NCBI GenBank assembly: GCA_027021605.1
Contig: JALUUA010000301.1
Location: 1 to 6,198 of the forward strand
Source: Candidatus Bipolaricaulota bacterium
GTDB taxonomy: Bacteria; Bipolaricaulota; Bipolaricaulia; RBG-16-55-9
Length of the DNA: 6,198 nucleotides
Reading direction: 5' to 3'
Below the pieces are notes generated by a model. The model worked only from the letters and a program-made list of their open reading frames with translations, was not told where the DNA came from and made no database searches. This document shows, piece after piece, positions 1 to 5,471 of this stretch (positions within the stretch are counted from its first letter, which is position 1; each line of letters begins with the position of its first letter). The position numbers and the translations under genes are program-made.

Positions 1-1860
1 AAGGGAGAGCCCCAAGACGGCGTCCCCGCGGCCCGCGTAGGCCCCGGCGGGGCCCGTCTCGTCGCCCCAGAAGTTCCGCCGCGCCGCCACCTCCTCGCTC
101 TCCAGCACGTAGAGCCCGAAGTGTAGATTCTCCGAGACGCGGTTTCCCTCGATGTCGCCCAAGATGACCCGCTCCAGGCGCACGCCGCCCGCGCCGTTTT
201 CCACAATTGCGTTCCCGAAGAGCACCACATCCCGGGCCTCGAAGAAGGCCGCGCCCCGCTCCCGATTCGCGCGAAGCTCGTTCTTCTCGAGCACGACGAT
301 CTCGGCCCCGCGCACGAGGAGCCCGTCCCCGCCGTTTTCGGCGATCTTATTGTTTGCAAACCGAAGCAGCCGCCCACCCTCGATCTTTATGCCCTCCCGG
401 ACGTTGCTCATGACCTCGTTGTCCGCGAGCGCGATCCCGAAGGCGTCTTGGAGAAGGAGCCCCTCGGCCCCGTTGTCGTAGATCGCGTTCCCGGCCAAAC
501 GGACGTCCCGCGCCCTGCGCAGCTCCATCCCCGCACCGCCGTTGGCGAAAACTTCATTACCTTCAAAGAAGTCGCCCTCGCTGCCCACGACGAATCCCTG
601 GTCGAGGTTCTCGTACACGCGATTGCGCACAAAACGGTTGTTCTTTGTGCCGGGGTCGAGGAGCGCACCGACCCAGTCGGAGCGGGCCAGCTCGTTCCCC
701 GCAAAGACGTTGCCCGAGGGCCCGCCCGTCTCGTTGACGCCCAAAAGCAGCCCCAAGCTGTTCGCAATAACGCGGTTGTCCTCGAAGCGGTTTTGGGAGA
801 CTTCGCCCACGAGGCGCAGCCCCACCGCCCCGCGGCCCTGGTTGCCCTGAATGAGATTCTCTGCGACGACGTTCCCCCGCGAGCGGTTCTTCAACCCCAG
901 CCCGACGACCTTCTGGCCCCGGATCTCGTTCTGCCGGACCTCGTTGCCCGAGGCGTTCAGCAGCAAAATCCCCGCCTCCCCCGACGTTACGCGATTTTTC
1001 ACGACTTGGGAGTCCGTGGTCTCCTCCAATAAGAGCCCCACGAGGTCGTTGTTCTCGATCGTGTTCTGCCGGATCTGGGCCCGCTGGACGCGCTTGAGCC
1101 AGAGCCCCCCCATGCCGTTGAGGGCGATCTCGCTCTCGGTGAGCGAAACGTCTTGGGAGTCCTCCACCCAGGCGCCGAGGCCGCCGTTGCCCCGCAGCTC
1201 CGCCCCCTGAACTTTAACGGCCCACGCGCCCTGAATCACGAGCCCGTCCTGGGCGTGGTTGTAGATGCGGACGTCTTTTAACAACACCCGTCCTGCACCC
1301 TCGATCGCGATCCCCACCCGGCCCCCGGAGATGCGGGCGTTCTCTATGACGGCGCCGTCGGCCCCGGCCTCGATCACCACGCCCACACCCGTGGGAGGGG
1401 CCTCGATGGAAAGGCCCTCCAGGCGCACGTCGCGGGCGCGCACGATCACCGTGCCCGCCAGGACCGTCTGCGTCGGTCCCCGGGTCGAGCGGATCGTGAC
1501 CCCCTCGACGTCGATGACCAGATCCCCCTCATACCGCCCGGGATCGACCCAGATCGTGTCGTACTCCTGGGGATTGGGCGGGATCGTAAGGGCAGCTCTT
1601 AGGGTGCGGAAGTGGCGGTCCCCGTCCGTGTCCTCGGACGGGGGAGCCGAGATGTCCACGTACACTTCAGGGCCGCCGTGGTGGGCCCATGCGACCTCCT
1701 GGAGAGGGCCCGGCGCCCCGATCCCCACCCCTACCCCCACGAGCGCGGAGAGGAGGAGAAGGAGGATCGAGGCGGGGACTTGGGAAGTCCCCGCCCGCCG
1801 CCTGCGATCTCGGTGCCCCGGCCCTACTACGATCCCGCTGCGAGGCTGTCGTGTGGCCAT
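1..1860 (-). CDS. Exported right-handed beta-helix repeat protein, 3' end beyond window (paralog of the upstream gene)
   Basis: Reading the minus strand from the ATG at 1860-1858 gives 620 codons with no stop, so the C-terminus lies outside the window. The N-terminus has an Arg-rich segment (RDRRRR, residues 17-22), a hydrophobic core (ILLLLLSALVGVGVGIG, about 32-48) and a likely signal peptidase site AWA|HGGP after residue 59. Residues about 60-110 resemble the N-cap of secreted beta-helix proteins (HFRTLRAAL, then WVDPGRYEG). About 20 coils of 22-24 residues follow, in the style NxIxxNxxxGxxL, up to RRNFWGDETGP with N596. The visible protein has no cysteine. Domain order and motif positions match the 796-aa neighbour, so about 200 more residues are expected. 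It lies 64 nt downstream of that gene with no visible terminator, so it is probably co-transcribed. Start choice: it is the only ATG/GTG/TTG after an in-frame TGA, though its GGAGG lies 17 nt away. The beta-helix fold is well supported; it is also used by polysaccharide lyases and NosD-type proteins, and the substrate or ligand is unknown. Confidence 0.9.
   Translation of the reverse strand, partial: MATRQPRSGIVVGPGHRDRRRRAGTSQVPASILLLLLSALVGVGVGIGAPGPLQEVAWAHHGGPEVYVDISAPPSEDTDGDRHFRTLRAALTIPPNPQEYDTIWVDPGRYEGDLVIDVEGVTIRSTRGPTQTVLAGTVIVRARDVRLEGLSIEAPPTGVGVVIEAGADGAVIENARISGGRVGIAIEGAGRVLLKDVRIYNHAQDGLVIQGAWAVKVQGAELRGNGGLGAWVEDSQDVSLTESEIALNGMGGLWLKRVQRAQIRQNTIENNDLVGLLLEETTDSQVVKNRVTSGEAGILLLNASGNEVRQNEIRGQKVVGLGLKNRSRGNVVAENLIQGNQGRGAVGLRLVGEVSQNRFEDNRVIANSLGLLLGVNETGGPSGNVFAGNELARSDWVGALLDPGTKNNRFVRNRVYENLDQGFVVGSEGDFFEGNEVFANGGAGMELRRARDVRLAGNAIYDNGAEGLLLQDAFGIALADNEVMSNVREGIKIEGGRLLRFANNKIAENGGDGLLVRGAEIVVLEKNELRANRERGAAFFEARDVVLFGNAIVENGAGGVRLERVILGDIEGNRVSENLHFGLYVLESEEVAARRNFWGDETGPAGAYAGRGDAVLGLSL
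90..1515 (-). repeat. Beta-helix coil repeats of the downstream paralog
   Basis: Residues about 115-590 consist of degenerate 22-24 residue units (66-72 nt), most with an Asn followed one residue later by Ile/Val, then Asn-Gly and a short hydrophobic strand, for example the runs around ENNDLVGLLLEE and YDNGAEGLLLQD. This is the PbH1-type pattern of stacked right-handed beta-helix coils with Asn at turns. The repeats are conserved at protein level and only loosely at DNA level, so this is not a recent tandem expansion. Confidence 0.8.
1716..1738 (-). other. G-quadruplex motif on the coding strand of the downstream beta-helix gene
   Basis: On the minus strand there are four runs of four or more G, separated by loops of 2, 1 and 3 nt; on the plus strand these are C runs at 1734-1738, 1728-1731, 1723-1726 and 1716-1719. 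They encode the Gly/Val stretch of the signal peptide (residues 41-49), so the motif is also in the mRNA about 120 nt after the start codon. Whether it folds or matters is inference; a Gly-rich hydrophobic segment in GC-rich DNA could produce it by chance. Confidence 0.55.
1771..1795 (-). other. Perfect 11-bp hairpin inside the start of the downstream beta-helix gene
   Basis: Arms GGCGGGGACTT (1771-1781) and AAGTCCCCGCC (1785-1795) are perfect inverted complements around a 3-nt loop. The hairpin covers codons 22-30, between the Arg-rich segment and the hydrophobic core of the signal peptide. In the transcript it is followed by an unbroken 20-nt pyrimidine tract (purines at 1747-1766 on the plus strand). 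There is no U-run after the stem, so it is not a standard intrinsic terminator. Confidence 0.7.
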
Positions 1861-1877
1861 GGGCTCGTTTGCGCGAT

Positions 1878-1886
1878 CCTCCCTCC
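1878..1886 (-). promoter_or_regulatory. Distant Shine-Dalgarno site for the downstream beta-helix gene
   Basis: The minus strand reads GGAGGGAGG here, a strong anti-16S match, but 17 nt separate it from the ATG at 1860; 5-9 nt is usual. No in-frame ATG, GTG or TTG lies closer to it. Either initiation here is weak, the nearer GAG (1864-1866) helps, or a rare start codon is used. Confidence 0.5.
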
Positions 1887-1924
1887 GGTGACGAGGTCTC
1901 TTTATTCGATTCGGTCAGCGTTCG

Positions 1925-4315
1925 TTAAGGCGCCTGCGGCGCGAGCGCGAGGATCGCCCCGGCGCGCAGCAGGGCGACCTCGATCTCGCCCTCCACGAGA
2001 TTGACGCCCTGGAGGCTCTTGCCCGGCAGCGGCACCCACGTCGAGCCGTCCCAGTAGAAGAGCCGCAGGCCCTCCTTTACCACCCCTTCCGGCAGCTCTT
2101 CGTCCCGGTAGGCGACCTCCAGGGTGGCCGTGCCGGAGCCGAAGCCGTTGATCAGCACGCTCACGGTCTTGATGGCGTTTGCCAAGGGAGCGGGGCTGTA
2201 GATCGAGCCCTCCGCGGGCAGAGCGCCCTCGTATTTCGCCAAAATGGCGATCCCGCGCTCCTCCTTTTCCACGCTAAAGAGCGAGAGTCTCACATCCGCG
2301 CGGTCCATCGCGTCCAGCTCCACCTTCCCCGGCCCGAAGTCCGTGAGCAGGAAGCCGCGCACCGAGGGCTCCTGGAGCTGCCCCACCCGGTCCGTAAGCC
2401 ACGGCAGCACCGCCCGGATGATGTCGTCTTGTTCCAGCGGGAAGCTGTTGCCCCCCTGGACCCCGATCAAGATGACGGCGTTCCCGCTCCCCTCGTAGAC
2501 GCCCGCGGGGCCCTTGGGGTCGCCCCACCAGTTGCGGCGGGCCTGGATGTCCGCGCTGTTCTCCGCCCAGAGGCCGAACCGGAGGTTGTCGCTGATGTCG
2601 TTCATCTGGAGGTTGGCCCCCTCGCAGTCGGCCAGGAAGACCCCGCCTAGCCCGTTCTGGACGACCACGTTGTGCTGGAAGTCGGGGCGCGCGCACCCGC
2701 GAATCGCGATCCCCCGCTCGCGGTTCATCCGAAAGACGTTGTTCTCCACGAGGAGCCCCTCCAGGTCGCGCCCTTTAAGCCCGTCTTGCTGGTGGCGCTC
2801 GACGGTGTTCTCCAGCACCTTGACGTTCTTGGACTCCAAGATGAGGAGCCCGTTGGCCTCGCCGTCGTGGAGGGCGTTCTTGCGCACCACGGTGCTGTCG
2901 GCCCGCACCAGCACGACGGCGCCGCCGTCCGTGGGGCCGCCGGAGTTGTCGCCCCCGCCGTTGCCCGTGATCTCGTTGGCCTCGAGGGTGTTGCGCGGGC
3001 TGTCCTGGATGCGGATCCCGTCGTCGCCGTTGTTCTCGATGACGTTCTCCGCGAAGGTGTCGTTGCCCATCCCGCCCAGCACGTGGACGCCGACGCCGTT
3101 GTTCTCCGAGATCTGGTTGGAGCGCAGGAGGTTGAGCCCGAAGCTCGCCTCGATGCGCACGCCGTCCTCATCGCTCTCTCGGATCTCGTTGCTGTCGATG
3201 GTGTTGTTGCTCGGCTCCCCCTCCGTGACGTCGCTTCGGGTGAAGCGGACCCCGATGCTGTTTTGGGTGATCGTGTTCTTGAGGATGATGCTCCCCGTCA
3301 CGTCCCCCTCGAGCAGCACGCCGGAGGCGCCCGACTGGGTGCTCTCGGTGATCGTGTTGCTCTCGACGGTGTTCCGCTGCGTGGGCACGGCGTTCCCCCG
3401 CAGGGCCACCCCGCCCGCCCGGTTGCCCACAAGCGCGTTGGAGCGCACCTCGTTGTTGTCGCTCCCCACCAGCGCCACGCCGAAGAGGCCGTTGGCGGCG
3501 ATCTCGTTGTTGACGATCACGTTGTCGTTCGCCTTGTCGAGCTTGAGGCCCTCGAGGCCGTTAGAGGTGATCGCGTTGTCGGTGATCTGCCCGCCGTCGG
3601 CGCCCAACACCAGCACGCCGGTGCCCAGGTTGAGCCGCACCTCGTTCTCCGAGATCGTGAAACGATCCGCGTTCCCCTCCAGGACGATGCCGGAGGCGCC
3701 GTTGCTCTGGACGCGGTTCCGGAGGATCTGCACCCCCTGGCTCTCCCCGAGCACGCGGATCCCGATCCCTTCGTTGTTGAACAGCTGGTTTTGCGCGATC
3801 GTTACGTTGTCGCTCGCCTCGGCGACCTCGATGCCGTGGGCCGCCGCCTCGTGGACGATGTTCTCCGCGACGACGATCTCACGGTTTGCGACCGTGACCC
3901 CGTTCTCGCAGTCTTGTTGATCCTTCGCGTTGACGTCGAACCCCCGCAGCTCGACCTGCTTCGCCTCTAAGACGAAACAGCCGTTGATCTTGGTGCGTTG
4001 CGCCCCGCCGCTCGATTGGATGACGAGGCCCTTCACGCTCACCGTAAGCTTCCCCTCGTCGTAGACGCCGGGGTCCACCACGATGATGCCGTGCTCCTGG
4101 AGAGGGCAGTTCTCCAACGCCGCTTTCAGCGTGCGGAAGTGCGCGTCGCAGTCCTCGTCCTCCTCGGGTGGGTTCTTGACGTCGACAAACACGACGGGGC
4201 CGCCGTGGTCCGCAAGCGCCATCGGTGAGCCGACCGGGTTCACAATGCCCCAGAGAATTCCCGCCAGGAGCCCCAGCCAAAGCGTTCCCCGGGAACCCCA
4301 ATGGAAGGTAGTCAT
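1925..4315 (-). CDS. Exported right-handed parallel beta-helix repeat protein, 796 aa
   Basis: A Sec-type signal peptide (hydrophobic core about residues 12-25) ends at ALA|DHGGP after residue 35. Residues 40-110 form the N-cap seen in secreted beta-helix proteins (HFRTLKAAL 59-67, VVDPGVYDEG 79-88). About 20 coils of roughly 23 residues follow to NWWGD (595-599), a motif that commonly closes such helices. A charged linker and a beta-rich C-terminal domain (about 655-796, with RLFYWDGSTWVPLPG) complete it. Six cysteines form three natural pairs: 56/70, 113/136 and 541/564; the last two are each exactly one coil apart. No transmembrane anchor, LPXTG, dockerin or S-layer motif is visible, so it is secreted or held at the surface by an unseen contact. 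The start is backed by GAGGTGA 5 nt upstream. It is the first gene of a two-gene unit with its paralog and is divergent from pdxS. NosD-like folds share the repeat, but no nos genes are present. Specific function is unknown. Confidence 0.93.
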   Translation of the reverse strand: MTTFHWGSRGTLWLGLLAGILWGIVNPVGSPMALADHGGPVVFVDVKNPPEEDEDCDAHFRTLKAALENCPLQEHGIIVVDPGVYDEGKLTVSVKGLVIQSSGGAQRTKINGCFVLEAKQVELRGFDVNAKDQQDCENGVTVANREIVVAENIVHEAAAHGIEVAEASDNVTIAQNQLFNNEGIGIRVLGESQGVQILRNRVQSNGASGIVLEGNADRFTISENEVRLNLGTGVLVLGADGGQITDNAITSNGLEGLKLDKANDNVIVNNEIAANGLFGVALVGSDNNEVRSNALVGNRAGGVALRGNAVPTQRNTVESNTITESTQSGASGVLLEGDVTGSIILKNTITQNSIGVRFTRSDVTEGEPSNNTIDSNEIRESDEDGVRIEASFGLNLLRSNQISENNGVGVHVLGGMGNDTFAENVIENNGDDGIRIQDSPRNTLEANEITGNGGGDNSGGPTDGGAVVLVRADSTVVRKNALHDGEANGLLILESKNVKVLENTVERHQQDGLKGRDLEGLLVENNVFRMNRERGIAIRGCARPDFQHNVVVQNGLGGVFLADCEGANLQMNDISDNLRFGLWAENSADIQARRNWWGDPKGPAGVYEGSGNAVILIGVQGGNSFPLEQDDIIRAVLPWLTDRVGQLQEPSVRGFLLTDFGPGKVELDAMDRADVRLSLFSVEKEERGIAILAKYEGALPAEGSIYSPAPLANAIKTVSVLINGFGSGTATLEVAYRDEELPEGVVKEGLRLFYWDGSTWVPLPGKSLQGVNLVEGEIEVALLRAGAILALAPQAP
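2545..4030 (-). repeat. Beta-helix coil repeats of the 796-aa protein
   Basis: Residues about 95-590 are degenerate 22-24 residue coils of the form NxIxxNxxxGIxL, for example around ITSNGLEGLKLDKANDNVIV. In places the period is exactly 69 nt: the plus-strand string GTTGTTCTC occurs at 3029 and again at 3098. A Gly-rich loop (residues about 450-463, GNGGGDNSGGPTDGG) interrupts one coil and probably protrudes from the stack. Confidence 0.82.
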
Positions 4316-4318
4316 TCA

Positions 4319-4364
4319 CGTCACCTCGCTTCGAGATCGTTTTTCACGTTGGTCCGTCACCTCG
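4319..4364. repeat. 10-bp direct repeat in the leader of the 796-aa gene
   Basis: CGTCACCTCG occurs at 4319-4328 and 4355-4364 on the plus strand, so on the minus strand CGAGGTGACG appears twice, 36 nt apart. The copy nearer the gene contains its Shine-Dalgarno sequence. The upstream copy has no in-frame start nearby. A role, such as a repressor site or a decoy ribosome site, is speculative. Confidence 0.45.
4321..4327 (-). promoter_or_regulatory. Shine-Dalgarno site of the 796-aa beta-helix gene
   Basis: The minus strand reads GAGGTGA with 5 nt to the ATG at 4315. This good match and spacing fixes the start and keeps the complete signal peptide. Confidence 0.8.
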
Positions 4365-4383
4365 TCGCAGGACGGCTGAGCGC

Positions 4384-4389
4384 ATTATA
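4384..4389 (-). promoter_or_regulatory. Predicted -10 box for the beta-helix gene pair
   Basis: The minus strand carries a perfect TATAAT here, within CTATAATGCG. The predicted transcription start is near 4377, giving a leader of about 60 nt. No good -35 hexamer lies 16-18 nt upstream, so the promoter may be weak or need an activator. A 6-bp dyad overlaps the box (CGCATT 4381-4386 and AATGCG 4395-4400). Confidence 0.55.
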
Positions 4390-4439
4390 GGGGAAATGCG
4401 TCCTCCCGAACTGTAATCGCAATCACCCCAACGCGGAAG

Positions 4440-4467
4440 TTGCGCATCCCAAGGGGCTTGCTATAAT
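4440..4467 (+). promoter_or_regulatory. Extended -10 promoter of the pdxS operon
   Basis: TATAAT at 4462-4467 is preceded by TGC, making a perfect extended -10 (TGnTATAAT from 4459). A partial -35, TTGCGC at 4440-4445, lies 16 nt upstream and matches the consensus only in TTG; an extended -10 can compensate. Transcription would start near 4474, giving a leader of about 57 nt. It shares the 9-mer CTATAATGC with the divergent -10 box. Confidence 0.75.
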
Positions 4468-4468
4468 G

Positions 4469-4486
4469 CCCTCGGCCCCCCGAGGG
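4469..4486. promoter_or_regulatory. Palindrome at the pdxS transcription start, possible operator
   Basis: CCCTCGG (4469-4475) and CCGAGGG (4480-4486) are perfect 7-bp inverted repeats around CCCC. The dyad begins 2 bp after the -10 box and spans the predicted start point, the place where a repressor would block initiation. If transcription started slightly upstream it could instead be a 5'-end hairpin that stabilises the mRNA. A regulator is not identifiable. Confidence 0.45.
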
Positions 4487-4516
4487 ACGGAAGCCGGGGG
4501 GAGCCTTCCACGGACA

Positions 4517-4525
4517 GGGAGGAGG
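4517..4525 (+). promoter_or_regulatory. Shine-Dalgarno site of pdxS
   Basis: GGGAGGAGG with 5 nt to the ATG at 4531 is a very strong ribosome binding site, in keeping with an abundantly made biosynthetic subunit. Confidence 0.85.
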
Positions 4526-4530
4526 CAGCG

Positions 4531-5421
4531 ATGGCACAGGCAGAGCGCGGAACGTTCCGGGTGAAGTCGGGTCTGGCCGAGATGCTCAAGGGCGGCGTGA
4601 TCATGGACGTCACCAACGCCGAGCAGGCCCGCATCGCAGAAGAGGCCGGGGCCGTGGCTGTGATGGCCCTCGAGCGGGTCCCCGCGGACATCCGAGCCGC
4701 GGGCGGCGTGGCCCGGATGGCCGACCCCAAGAAGATCAAGGAGATCATGGACGCCGTCACCATCCCCGTGATGGCCAAGTGCCGCATCGGCCACTTCGTG
4801 GAGGCCCAGATCTTAGAAGCCCTGGGGGTGGACTACATCGACGAGTCCGAGGTCTTGACCCCCGCCGACCCCGAGAACCACATCGACAAGTGGCAATTCA
4901 AGGTCCCCTTCGTGTGCGGGGCGCGGGATCTGCCCGAGGCTTGTCGCAGGATCGCCGAGGGGGCGGCGATGATCCGCACCAAGGGCGAGGCCGGGACGGG
5001 CAACGTGGTGGAGGCCGTCCGCCACATGCGGCTCATGAACAAACAGATCCGCGAGGTCGTGGGCGCCTCCGAGGAGGAGTTGGTGCAGCTCGCCAAACAA
5101 TGGGGCGCGCCCCTTGAGGTCCTGCGACTGATCAAGCAGGAGGGCCGCCTGCCCGTGGTCAACTTCGCCGCGGGCGGAATCGCCACGCCTGCGGACGCGG
5201 CGCTCATGATGCAGCTCGGCTGCGATGGGGTCTTCGTGGGCTCGGGGATCTTCAAGTCCGCGGACCCCGAGCGGAGGGCGCGGGCCATCGTCGAGGCCGT
5301 CACCTACTACAACGACCCGCACAAGCTGGCCGAGATCTCCGAGGACCTGGGCGAGCCCATGCGGGGCATCGAGATCTCGGAGCTGGCCCCCGAGGAGCTG
5401 CTCCAGACCCGAGGGCACTGA
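4531..5421 (+). CDS. pdxS: Pyridoxal 5'-phosphate synthase, lyase/synthase subunit PdxS
   Basis: PdxS (Pdx1, SNZ family) is the cytosolic synthase of the DXP-independent vitamin B6 route. It condenses ribose 5-phosphate or ribulose 5-phosphate with glyceraldehyde 3-phosphate and ammonia to give pyridoxal 5'-phosphate. The 296-aa protein is of typical full length and covers the whole (beta/alpha)8 barrel. Visible landmarks are the N-terminal FRVKSGLAEMLKGGVIMDV with the catalytic Asp at 26, AKCRIGH with the first Schiff-base Lys at 83, RTKGEAGTGN with the second Lys at 151, and the phosphate-binding GGIATPADAA (215-224) and GVFVGSGIFKS (233-243). These match D24, K81 and K149 of the Bacillus subtilis enzyme with a constant offset of two. 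Family members form dodecamers decorated by PdxT, encoded 50 nt downstream here. The start has a strong ribosome site. No sign of damage or transfer. Confidence 0.98.
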   Translation: MAQAERGTFRVKSGLAEMLKGGVIMDVTNAEQARIAEEAGAVAVMALERVPADIRAAGGVARMADPKKIKEIMDAVTIPVMAKCRIGHFVEAQILEALGVDYIDESEVLTPADPENHIDKWQFKVPFVCGARDLPEACRRIAEGAAMIRTKGEAGTGNVVEAVRHMRLMNKQIREVVGASEEELVQLAKQWGAPLEVLRLIKQEGRLPVVNFAAGGIATPADAALMMQLGCDGVFVGSGIFKSADPERRARAIVEAVTYYNDPHKLAEISEDLGEPMRGIEISELAPEELLQTRGH

Positions 5422-5437
5422 TCCCTCCACATCACAC

Positions 5438-5459
5438 TAAGGAGCACGTAAGGAGCACG
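5438..5459 (+). repeat. Perfect 11-bp tandem duplication carrying two Shine-Dalgarno cores
   Basis: TAAGGAGCACG occurs twice in direct succession (5438-5448 and 5449-5459) in the pdxS-pdxT spacer. Each copy carries AAGGAG. The second core ends 16 nt before the pdxT ATG and the first 27 nt before it. The duplication may have pushed the original ribosome site away from the start. Confidence 0.85.
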
Positions 5460-5471
5460 AACGAGAGACCG

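Noticed and set aside
152..1891. Several plus-strand open frames across the left end
   Set aside because: They overlap the uninterrupted minus-strand beta-helix frame, which has a signal peptide and clear paralogy. Their translations are low-complexity Arg/Pro/Ser sequence.
1861..1924. Terminator between the two beta-helix genes
   Set aside because: Only a weak 4-bp stem (CCTC with GAGG) is present and there is no U-run, so read-through is more likely.
3029..3107. CRISPR-like repeat spacing
   Set aside because: The periodicity is degenerate, in frame and encodes beta-helix coils; there are no identical repeats with unique spacers.
2514..3970. Two long plus-strand open frames (468 and 432 codons) across the 796-aa gene
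   Set aside because: Both are antisense to a well-supported gene and arise because GC-rich repeat DNA lacks stop codons. Their translations are Ser/Pro- or Val/Asp-rich with no domain, and no convincing ribosome site precedes them.
1..4315. Possible nitrous-oxide reductase maturation factor NosD
   Set aside because: The repeat fold is shared, but no nosZ, nosF or nosY neighbour is visible and the cap and C-terminal domain differ. I left the function open.
4489..4509. Second hairpin in the pdxS leader (GGAAG with CTTCC) as a riboswitch
   Set aside because: The stem is only 5 bp with an 11-nt loop and the leader is under 60 nt; no known riboswitch core is present.
4813..5430. Minus-strand open frame of 205 codons over pdxS
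   Set aside because: It is the antisense shadow of pdxS, whose catalytic residues are all present.
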